This document shows, in pieces, positions 5,650-11,981 of a DNA stretch of 11,981 bases. Under the pieces are notes generated by a model. It saw only the letters and a program-made list of their open reading frames with translations, was not told the origin of the DNA and made no database searches. The stretch spans positions 1 through 11,981 of the forward strand of contig PNIE01000073.1 of NCBI GenBank assembly GCA_002877875.1. The letters run 5' to 3'. This DNA comes from Caldimicrobium thiodismutans. Lineage in GTDB: Bacteria; Desulfobacterota; Thermodesulfobacteria; Thermodesulfobacteriales; Thermodesulfobacteriaceae. The first letter of the stretch is position 1. The number at the start of each line of letters is the position of its first letter. Both the position numbers and the translations under genes were made by a program.

Positions 5650-8198
5650 AGGGACAGCCAAAACAAGAAATAACTCCTATGTTTCGTCAATATTTTGAAA
5701 TAAAGGCTAAATATGCCGATGCAATTCTCTTTTTTAGGCTTGGGGATTTTTATGAGATGTTTTTTGAAGACGCCGAAACAGTTGCTCCCCTTCTATCTCT
5801 TGTTCTAACCAAAAGAGAAGCAGGAAAAAATCTTACAGCTCCTATGTGTGGCATACCTGTAGAAAAAAGCGAGATTTATATACAAAAGCTCTTGGAACTT
5901 GGTTTTAAGGTAGCCATCTGTGAACAAGTTGAGGATCCAGCTTTAGCCAAAGGCCTTGTAAAAAGAGAGGTAGTTAAAGTATATACTCCAGGCCTTTTTA
6001 TAGATCTTGGCTTTCTTAAAGATAAAGAAAAGACCTATCTTTCAAGCCTAAAAATAGGAAAAAAAATAGCCCTATCCTTTCTTGAACTTTCCTGTGAAGA
6101 ATTCTATTTTACCGAATTACCCCAGGATAAGGCCCTTTCTGAACTCCTCAAAAAGGAACCTCGGGAAATTCTTCTTGAAGATACCTTAAAGGAGAGCGAA
6201 TTCGCTAAGGTTCTAAAACAAAATCTACCTCAGGTTCATCTTACCTTTCTTGAAAAGGAGGAATTTAAAAAATTCAAAGAAAAATTTGCAGGGATTTCTG
6301 AGTCAGAGGAGAGCAAAGAGGCCCTTTCAGCCATTTATAGTTATCTTAAAAGATATCAGCCAGCCCTTGCTGAGAGACTGTCAGAACCAAAGTTTTACTA
6401 TCCTGAAGAGTTTCTCTATCTTGACGAAAATGCTAAAAGAAATCTTGAGCTTGTAAGGAATCTCTGGGATGGAACTGAGAAATACAGCCTTTATTGGGTA
6501 CTTGATAAAACTAAGACACCTATGGGTTCAAGGCTTTTAAAGGAGTGGATACTTTATCCCCTTAGAGATTTGAAAACCATTCTTGAGAGACAAAAGGTTA
6601 TAGAGTTTTTCCTTGAAAAGAGAGATTTGAGGGAAAAATTGGCAAAAATTCTTGAAAAACTCTCTGATCTTGAGAGATTGGGAAGTAGGTTAAGCCTAAG
6701 GCTTATCAATCCTAAAGAACTTGCCCTTTTAAGAGAAGGACTAAGATTTTTACCAGAACTAAAGATTTATTTAAAAGAGGCAAGGGCTTTTTTTGATTGT
6801 CCTGAGGAGTTAAAAAGAATTGAGGAAGATCTTGGAGAAATAAAGGAAATTTTTCAACTTCTTGATTCTGCCCTAGCGGAGGATCCACCCTCTACCCTTA
6901 AAGAGGGAGGAATCTTTAAAAGGGGTTTTAATAAAGAGATTGATGAACTTAAAGACTTAAGAGAAAACAGCTTACTTTATCTTTCAAGGCTTGAAGAGGA
7001 ACTTAAAGTCAAAACAGGAATTCCTACTTTAAAGATTGGCTTTAATAGGGTTTTTGGTTATTATGTTGAAGTTTCAAAGAGTTACTTAAAAATGGTTCCT
7101 TCCTATTTTGAGAGGAAACAAACCCTTGTTAATGCTGAAAGGTTTATGGTTCCAGAACTTAAGAAGCTTGAGGAAAAGATCCTCTCAGCTGAAGAAAAGC
7201 TTAAAAATCTCGAGTATGAACTTTTTATACAATTAAGAGAAGAGATTGCCAAGGAGGCAGAAACCATAAAGAGATCAGCCAGGGCCTTAGCTAAGCTTGA
7301 TGTTTTTATAGCCCTCTCTGAGGTTGCTGAAAAATATCATTATGTTTGTCCTGAAATTACAGAGGAAAAGGTTCTTTACATTGAAGAAGGAAGACATCCC
7401 GTTCTTGAAAGAATCCTTGGAGAGGAAAATTTTATCCCCAATTCCCTTGAACTCAAAGAGGGAGAGACAGAGTTTTTAATCATTACTGGCCCAAATATGG
7501 GAGGAAAATCCACCTTTTTGAGACAAAATGCCCTTATAGTGATTCTTGCTCATATGGGAAGCTTTGTTCCTGCTAAAGCTGCAAGGATCGGTGTTTTTGA
7601 TAAAATTTTCACAAGAATAGGGGCAGGAGATGAACTTATCCGTGGAAAAAGCACCTTTATGGTAGAAATGAGTGAATGTGCCAGGATTTTAAAGCATGCT
7701 ACCTCTCGGTCCTTAGTTATCTTAGATGAAGTAGGGAGAGGAACCAGCACCTTTGATGGTATGTCCCTTGCCTGGGCTATAGCCGAATATCTTTACAAAA
7801 ATAAAGTTTTCACTTTGCTGGCTACACACTATTTTGAACTTACTGAGCTTGCCAAAAACTTTCCTGGAATAAAGAATTTCCATGCAGAGGTTAGGGAATG
7901 GCAAGATCAGGTTATTTTTCTGTATCGGATTCTACCAGGAGCAGCCAGTCAGTCTTATGGAATAGAAGTGGCAAGACTTGCAGAACTACCAGAAGAAGTT
8001 ATTAAAAGAGCTAAAGAAATCTTAGACACCCTTGAGAAAAGAAAGCCCAAGTTTTACAAAAAACAACTTTCTCTTTTTTTGGGGGATGAAAATTCAGCTA
8101 TTATTGATAAAATAAAGAAAATTAATCCAGACCAGTTAACTCCTAAGGAGGCCTTAGAATTCCTTTATCAATTAAAAAGGGAATTAGAAAAAAGTTAA
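5646..8198 (+). CDS. mutS: DNA mismatch repair protein MutS (MutS1 type)
   Basis: MutS recognises base mismatches and small loops and, with ATP, recruits MutL to start repair. The 850-residue length is that of full-length MutS1. The N-terminal mismatch-binding domain has the Phe-x-Glu motif in GDFYEMF (F35, E37). Connector, lever and clamp domains follow, including GFNRVFGYYVEVSKSY in the core. The ATPase has Walker A GPNMGGKST (615-623), the conserved TRIGAGDELIRGKSTFMVEM loop and Walker B ILDEVGRGTSTFDG with D694-E695. ATHYFEL provides the His loop. A C-terminal helical tail (about 800-850) corresponds to the dimerisation region. The ATG overlaps the nadD stop codon (ATGA), and GAGGA (5630-5634) sits 11 bases upstream, slightly far. 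MutL is not in the window. All catalytic motifs are intact, so the gene appears functional. Confidence 0.98.
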   Translation: MKGQPKQEITPMFRQYFEIKAKYADAILFFRLGDFYEMFFEDAETVAPLLSLVLTKREAGKNLTAPMCGIPVEKSEIYIQKLLELGFKVAICEQVEDPALAKGLVKREVVKVYTPGLFIDLGFLKDKEKTYLSSLKIGKKIALSFLELSCEEFYFTELPQDKALSELLKKEPREILLEDTLKESEFAKVLKQNLPQVHLTFLEKEEFKKFKEKFAGISESEESKEALSAIYSYLKRYQPALAERLSEPKFYYPEEFLYLDENAKRNLELVRNLWDGTEKYSLYWVLDKTKTPMGSRLLKEWILYPLRDLKTILERQKVIEFFLEKRDLREKLAKILEKLSDLERLGSRLSLRLINPKELALLREGLRFLPELKIYLKEARAFFDCPEELKRIEEDLGEIKEIFQLLDSALAEDPPSTLKEGGIFKRGFNKEIDELKDLRENSLLYLSRLEEELKVKTGIPTLKIGFNRVFGYYVEVSKSYLKMVPSYFERKQTLVNAERFMVPELKKLEEKILSAEEKLKNLEYELFIQLREEIAKEAETIKRSARALAKLDVFIALSEVAEKYHYVCPEITEEKVLYIEEGRHPVLERILGEENFIPNSLELKEGETEFLIITGPNMGGKSTFLRQNALIVILAHMGSFVPAKAARIGVFDKIFTRIGAGDELIRGKSTFMVEMSECARILKHATSRSLVILDEVGRGTSTFDGMSLAWAIAEYLYKNKVFTLLATHYFELTELAKNFPGIKNFHAEVREWQDQVIFLYRILPGAASQSYGIEVARLAELPEEVIKRAKEILDTLEKRKPKFYKKQLSLFLGDENSAIIDKIKKINPDQLTPKEALEFLYQLKRELEKS

Positions 8199-8203
8199 TA
8201 TTT

Positions 8204-10711
8204 TTGTTTTTTTTAATTTTTTTTAGCCTCTTTTCTTTTTCTTTTTCTGAGGAGGTAATCTATCATCAGGTCAAAAAGGGAGAAAACCTTGAATCCATTG
8301 CCCAAATATACAAGGTGAGTGTTGAAGATATAAAGAAATGGAATCATTTAAAGACTTCTAAATTAAAAGTCGGTCAGAGGCTTCTCATTAAAAAGCCTTT
8401 AAGTAAAGATTCTATAAGTGAGAAGGAAATCGTACATATTGTGAAGAAGGGGGAGAATCTTCAATCTATTGCAAGAAAATACAAAGTAAGTATTGAAGAT
8501 ATAAAAAGACTTAATGATTTAAAAAGTGATAAATTAATAGTTGGCCAAAAGCTTCTCATTAAAGGAGAAGCAAAAATAAAAGAAGAACCTAAAAAAGAAG
8601 AAACTTCTCCATCAAGGTCACTTAATGAGGAAGAAAAGGTTATTTATCATGTAGTAAAAAGAGGGGAAAGTTTAAAAGATATAGCTCAAAAATATGGAGT
8701 TACTATAGAGGATATTAAAAACTGGAATAATCTTAAAAAAAGTAAAATTTATGCTGGTCAAAAACTTGTTATAAAAAAGACTATATCAAGTGAACCTGAA
8801 AAAGTTAAAGTTGAAAAGGAGTCTCCTAAGAAAAGGCCAAAGGAAATAATTTATACTGTAAAACCTGGAGAAACTCTTAGTCAAATAGCCAAGTCATTTG
8901 GGGTAAGTGAAGAAGAAATTATAAAACTTAATAATTTAAAAAACAACCAGGTAAGATCAAGGCAAAGACTTCTAATAAGGCTTCCAGAGGAAGGGTTACA
9001 AGTTAAGCCAGAGGGAAAAGGTGAGACAAAGACAGAGGTAAAAGAAAAGGTAAAAGAAGAGGCTTCAAGTTTAGAAGAGGCCTTTGAAAATCTTAAAAAA
9101 GAGGAGGAATTACTTAGAAAAAAAGGGCTTTCCCGAAGGGACTATCTTAAGCTTATTTCTCAATACAGGCATTTATATCTTCTATATCCTTCAAGCGAAA
9201 TAGCACCTTTTGCCCTTCTTAAAACAGCAGACCTTTACTATGAACTATATCACCATTCTTTAAGAAAAGAGGATTTGTTAGAGGCTGCTAAAAAATATGA
9301 GTTTTTTCTGAAACAGTTTTCTAACCATCCCCTAAAGGAAAGGGCTATTTTAAGTCTACTTGAGATATATGAAAGGGAGCTTAAGGACTTTCAAAAAGCA
9401 GAGGAAATTAAGAGAAACTGGGGCCTTTATTTAAAGCAAGGGAAAAAGCCCTATAAAGAGGCTCTTTATAATGAAACCTCTGTAAAAAAAGAAAAGCCAA
9501 ATAAAGTTCCTGAACTTATAGCAGATTTAAAAAAGGTCCTAAATGTTGAGGCTGTAACTGGGGTTGATTATACGAGGATTATTATAGAGCTTAATGGAAA
9601 TTTTAATTATCAATTAAACCTTCTGCCTGAGAGAAAAGATTATCCTCCCAGACTTTATGTGGATATTTCTCCAGCGGTATTGGATTATAAAGTTAAAAGG
9701 CTAATTGATCTTGAAGATAAACATCTCAAAGCCGTAAGGATTGGTCAATTTGATCCTCAGACAGTGAGGGTGGTCTTAGATCTGAAAAGTCTTAATGATT
9801 ATAAGGTCTTCAAATTAACTCAACCTTATCAACTAATTATTGATCTTGTTGGGAAGGAAAAGGCGATTATCAAGGAAAGAGGAAGTGTTATAGCTAAGAA
9901 AGAAAAGCCTAAGTCATGGGCTAAAAAAAGAGAGAGTAAAATTATAGCTAAGTCTGAGGAAGAAAATAAATCTGAGGGAAAATCTAAGGAATCTTATATT
10001 AATGTAGCCAGACAGTTTGGGCTTGGCGTTAGGAGGATTATGCTTGATCCTGGACATGGTGGAGAAGATCCTGGAGCCGTAGGTCCTAATGGTTTGAAAG
10101 AAAAGGATGTGGTTTTAAAGCTTGCCAAGATGGTAGGCAAAAAACTTGAAGAAAGGTTAGGTGTTGAGGTTTTATATACGCGGGACAAAGATGTCTTTAT
10201 CCCCCTTGCTAAAAGGCCAGCTCTGGCTAATTCTCTAAAGGCTGATCTTTTTATTTCCCTTCATCTAAATGCCTCACCAGATTCCAAGGCTAAGGGCTTT
10301 GAAACTTATTACCTTAACTTTACTACTGACCCGGAGGCTATGAGAGTTGCTGCTTTAGAAAACCGTGCCAATGATCAAGGACTTGCAGATTTACAAGATC
10401 TTGTAAAGGCTATCCTTGCTAATACCAAACTTAAAGAATCAAGGGAGCTTGCTAATAAGGTACAAAAAGAAATGGTAAAACATCTTACAAGATATTTTTC
10501 TGATATAGAAGACAGAGGAGTTAAATCTGCACCCTTTTTTGTTCTTGTTGGAACAAGGATGCCAGCCATATTGATTGAAGCAGATTTTATAACTAATCCT
10601 GTAATTGCCAAGAGATTTGAAGGAGAAGATTATCTTGAAAAGATTGCCGAGGGCATTGTTAAAGGTATAGAAGCTTATATTCAGAGCTTAAAGCTATCTG
10701 TATATCCTTAA
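8204..10711 (+). CDS. Secreted LysM(x4)-AMIN-Amidase_3 N-acetylmuramoyl-L-alanine amidase
   Basis: This is a zinc amidase of the AmiC/Amidase_3 type, which cuts between MurNAc and the L-Ala of stem peptides during cell separation and wall turnover in the periplasm. From the TTG at 8204 it has 835 residues, about twice E. coli AmiC. In order: a hydrophobic export segment (2-15, likely cleaved after SFS), four LysM murein-binding repeats (about 19-63, 77-120, 147-191, 216-259), a charged linker, a helical TPR-like region (about 290-412), an AMIN targeting domain (about 440-550), a second Lys-rich linker, and Amidase_3 (about 609-828). Catalytic residues are visible: H618 in LDPGHGG, E633, H687 in SLHLNA and E792 in LIEADF. 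The start is doubtful: no ATG is available, and the same frame extends back to ATT 8183 (IRKKLIF), which would supply a basic n-region. It follows mutS by 5 bases and precedes the NamZ-like gene by 2. Confidence 0.92.
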   Translation: MFFLIFFSLFSFSFSEEVIYHQVKKGENLESIAQIYKVSVEDIKKWNHLKTSKLKVGQRLLIKKPLSKDSISEKEIVHIVKKGENLQSIARKYKVSIEDIKRLNDLKSDKLIVGQKLLIKGEAKIKEEPKKEETSPSRSLNEEEKVIYHVVKRGESLKDIAQKYGVTIEDIKNWNNLKKSKIYAGQKLVIKKTISSEPEKVKVEKESPKKRPKEIIYTVKPGETLSQIAKSFGVSEEEIIKLNNLKNNQVRSRQRLLIRLPEEGLQVKPEGKGETKTEVKEKVKEEASSLEEAFENLKKEEELLRKKGLSRRDYLKLISQYRHLYLLYPSSEIAPFALLKTADLYYELYHHSLRKEDLLEAAKKYEFFLKQFSNHPLKERAILSLLEIYERELKDFQKAEEIKRNWGLYLKQGKKPYKEALYNETSVKKEKPNKVPELIADLKKVLNVEAVTGVDYTRIIIELNGNFNYQLNLLPERKDYPPRLYVDISPAVLDYKVKRLIDLEDKHLKAVRIGQFDPQTVRVVLDLKSLNDYKVFKLTQPYQLIIDLVGKEKAIIKERGSVIAKKEKPKSWAKKRESKIIAKSEEENKSEGKSKESYINVARQFGLGVRRIMLDPGHGGEDPGAVGPNGLKEKDVVLKLAKMVGKKLEERLGVEVLYTRDKDVFIPLAKRPALANSLKADLFISLHLNASPDSKAKGFETYYLNFTTDPEAMRVAALENRANDQGLADLQDLVKAILANTKLKESRELANKVQKEMVKHLTRYFSDIEDRGVKSAPFFVLVGTRMPAILIEADFITNPVIAKRFEGEDYLEKIAEGIVKGIEAYIQSLKLSVYP
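8258..8980 (+). repeat. Four LysM-encoding repeats within the amidase gene
   Basis: Each unit encodes about 43 residues of the pattern VKxGExLxxIAxxYxVxxEDIKxxNxLKxxxxxxGQxLLIK. Copies 1-3 are very alike (ENLESIAQIYKVSVEDIK, ENLQSIARKYKVSIEDIK, ESLKDIAQKYGVTIEDIK). The fourth is more divergent (ETLSQIAKSFGVSEEEII) and lacks the usual GQ near its end (SRQ). Lys/Glu-rich spacers of 14-28 residues separate the units. The similarity suggests duplication within the gene. Confidence 0.85.
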
Positions 10712-10713
10712 CT

Positions 10714-11895
10714 ATGAAAAACGAGCTATTAGTTGGCCTTGAAGTTTTCCTTTTAAAAGAAAAGTATAAAGACTATAAAAAGGCCAAAGTAGCCCTTTTA
10801 ACCCATCAAGGGGCTGTAACTAGGGATTTCAAACTATCCTATCAAATTTTCTTTACTCTATTTGGAGAAAAACTCCTATATCTCTTTTCTCCCCAACATG
10901 GCCTTTTTTCTGAAAAACAGGCTAATATGATAGGATCTCCTGATGAAAGGGAGCCTCTTTACGGTATCCTTGTGAAAAGCCTTTATGGACCAAGATTAAC
11001 CCCTGATCCTGAGGATCTTAAAGGAATAGATGTCATTTTTGTTGATTTACAAGATGTAGGATGCAGGGTTTATACCTATATCTGGACTTTGTATCTCCTT
11101 TTAAGTGTGGCTGATATTTTAGGAAAAGAGGTGGTAATTCTTGATCGACCCAATCCTTTAGGAGATAGGGTTGAAGGACCACTTCTTGAAAGGTCCTATT
11201 TTAGTTTTGTTGGGCTTGATAGATTACCGATGCGACATGGCTTAACCATAGGAGAAATAGCTCTCTATTTTCAAAAAAGACATTTTCCTAATCTATCTTT
11301 AAAAGTTATTTCCATGGAAAATTACCAAAGAGATAAGATTTTTCCTTTTTATAAGAGACCTTGGATTCTGCCCTCACCTAATCTTCCTACTTTTGAGTGT
11401 GCCTATGCATATGCTGGTATGGTCCTTCTTGAAGGAACTAACCTCTCCGAAGGGAGAGGAACAACTCTTCCTTTTTTGATCTTTGGTGCTCCCTATCTTC
11501 ACTTTAAAGAGACCTATAGTCTTCTCCTAGAAAAATTCTCTTTTGAAGATTGGGGTATTAGATTAAGGCCTCTTGTTTTTGAGCCTTCCTTTGATAAATG
11601 GAAAGGAAAAAGGTGTTTTGGCTTTCAAATTATGGTGGAAGATTACTCTTTATTTAGACCAGTTTCCTTTGCTCTAAACCTTTTAAAGTTGATAAAGGAT
11701 ACCCATAAAGAATTTGAGTTTCTTGAGGGCCCCTATGAATTTGAAAAAGATAAAAAACCCATAGAGATCCTCATTGGTAACCCAAAGGTTTTAAATTGGA
11801 TCTTTGGGAATGAAAAAGAATCTCTTGATTTACTTCTTAAAAAAGAGTTAGATCTTTTTTTAGAAGAAGTTAATTCTTTCAGACTCTATCCATAA
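10714..11895 (+). CDS. DUF1343 / NamZ-like exo-beta-N-acetylmuramidase (GH171 family)
   Basis: This family (YbbC/NamZ in Bacillus subtilis) is known to remove MurNAc from the non-reducing end of peptidoglycan fragments, feeding wall recycling. The 393-residue protein shows the family landmarks: FSPQHGLF (58-65), SLYG (89-92), DLQDVGCRVYTYI (111-123), LDRPNPLGDRVEGP (143-156), RHGLTIGE (174-181), LPSPNLPT (219-226) and EGTNLSEGRGTTLPF (240-254). The characterised members usually read PEHG where this one has PQHG (Gln61), which could affect catalysis or mark a subfamily. No signal peptide or lipobox is seen; the N-terminus MKNELLVGLEVF is not an export signal. The start ATG lies 2 bases after the amidase stop with no clear ribosome site, so translation is likely coupled. 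The pairing with an amidase fits a wall-turnover role, but compartment and activity are inferred. Confidence 0.88.
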   Translation: MKNELLVGLEVFLLKEKYKDYKKAKVALLTHQGAVTRDFKLSYQIFFTLFGEKLLYLFSPQHGLFSEKQANMIGSPDEREPLYGILVKSLYGPRLTPDPEDLKGIDVIFVDLQDVGCRVYTYIWTLYLLLSVADILGKEVVILDRPNPLGDRVEGPLLERSYFSFVGLDRLPMRHGLTIGEIALYFQKRHFPNLSLKVISMENYQRDKIFPFYKRPWILPSPNLPTFECAYAYAGMVLLEGTNLSEGRGTTLPFLIFGAPYLHFKETYSLLLEKFSFEDWGIRLRPLVFEPSFDKWKGKRCFGFQIMVEDYSLFRPVSFALNLLKLIKDTHKEFEFLEGPYEFEKDKKPIEILIGNPKVLNWIFGNEKESLDLLLKKELDLFLEEVNSFRLYP

Positions 11896-11916
11896 AAGAG
11901 ATTTTTTTCACAAGAA

Positions 11917-11937
11917 ATATAGAATTAATATAGAATT
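11917..11937 (+). repeat. Two-copy direct repeat, 11-base period, in the -35 region of a promoter
   Basis: ATATAGAATT occurs at 11917-11926 and again at 11928-11937, separated by one A. The two copies lie on the same face of the helix and occupy the place of a -35 box upstream of the TATAAT at 11951. The arrangement is that expected of a binding site for a dimeric regulator that recognises direct repeats, such as a PhoB/OmpR-type response regulator, but AT-rich sequence makes chance repeats more likely. Confidence 0.45.
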
Positions 11938-11950
11938 CCTAATACTTTTG

Positions 11951-11956
11951 TATAAT
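11951..11956 (+). promoter_or_regulatory. -10 element of a promoter for the gene beyond the right edge
   Basis: A perfect TATAAT lies in the 86-base space after the NamZ-like gene. No TTGACA-like -35 box is found 16-18 bases upstream; that position holds the direct repeat. Transcription would start near 11963, giving a short leader before the Shine-Dalgarno at the window end. Confidence 0.5.
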
Positions 11957-11973
11957 TTTATTTAAATTCTGCC

Positions 11974-11981
11974 AAGGAGGA
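11974..11981 (+). promoter_or_regulatory. Shine-Dalgarno site of a gene starting just past the window
   Basis: AAGGAGGA is a near-perfect complement of the 16S rRNA 3' end and is the best ribosome site in the window. It sits on the last bases, so a rightward gene should start within about 5-10 bases beyond the edge, expressed from the TATAAT promoter rather than from the amidase operon alone. Confidence 0.65.

Noticed and set aside
8199..8250. T-rich tract after the mutS stop as a terminator
   Set aside because: There is no hairpin before it, and it is coding sequence for the amidase signal peptide.
11884..11908. Possible intrinsic terminator after the NamZ-like gene: CTCT/AGAG stem followed by a T run
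   Set aside because: The stem has only four pairs, with an unpaired A-A next to it and no GC-rich core. The T run alone is common in this sequence, so I did not call a terminator.

Overview
The window looks like chromosomal sequence from an AT-rich, thermophilic, Gram-negative-type bacterium. The proteins are rich in Lys, Glu and Ile and poor in Gln, and AGA/AGG Arg codons are common. Closely packed genes and the overall sequence style suggest a Thermodesulfobacterium- or Caldimicrobium-like member of the Thermodesulfobacteriota. This is an impression from protein style and gene order, not a database match. No mobile element, CRISPR array, tRNA or rRNA was seen. Every stretch longer than about 110 bases is coding.

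The layout is two divergent transcription units separated by a 105-base AT-rich gap (3675-3779). The leftward unit runs in transcription order: an HDOD/degenerate-GGDEF signalling protein (GTG start), the rRNA 2'-O-methyltransferase TlyA (TTG start), a UspA-fold protein, a CcsA/HemX-type heme-related membrane protein, and the first 28 codons of hemA (glutamyl-tRNA reductase). HemA continues beyond the left edge. These genes overlap or are separated by at most 33 bases, so they are probably co-transcribed. The unit joins a regulator and a ribosome modifier to the start of tetrapyrrole synthesis.

The rightward unit is proA (proline synthesis), nadD (NAD synthesis), mutS (mismatch repair), a long secreted LysM4-helical-AMIN-Amidase_3 murein amidase, and a DUF1343/NamZ-type exo-muramidase. 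All junctions overlap or are 2-5 bases long. The first three are housekeeping genes. The last two form a plausible peptidoglycan pair, with the amidase removing stem peptides and the NamZ-like enzyme trimming MurNAc from the resulting sugar chains. However, the NamZ-like protein shows no signal peptide, so it would act inside the cell as the sequence stands.

At the right edge there is a separate promoter for a gene outside the window: a perfect TATAAT, an 11-base-period direct repeat where the -35 box should be, and a consensus Shine-Dalgarno. The points most worth a second look are the changed heme-binding motif in the CcsA/HemX protein beside hemA, the GGDEF domain that has lost its signature, the amidase's domain order and ambiguous start codon, the leaderless NamZ-like protein with PQHG in place of PEHG, and the direct-repeat promoter. 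I found no clear new multi-gene defence or metabolic system.
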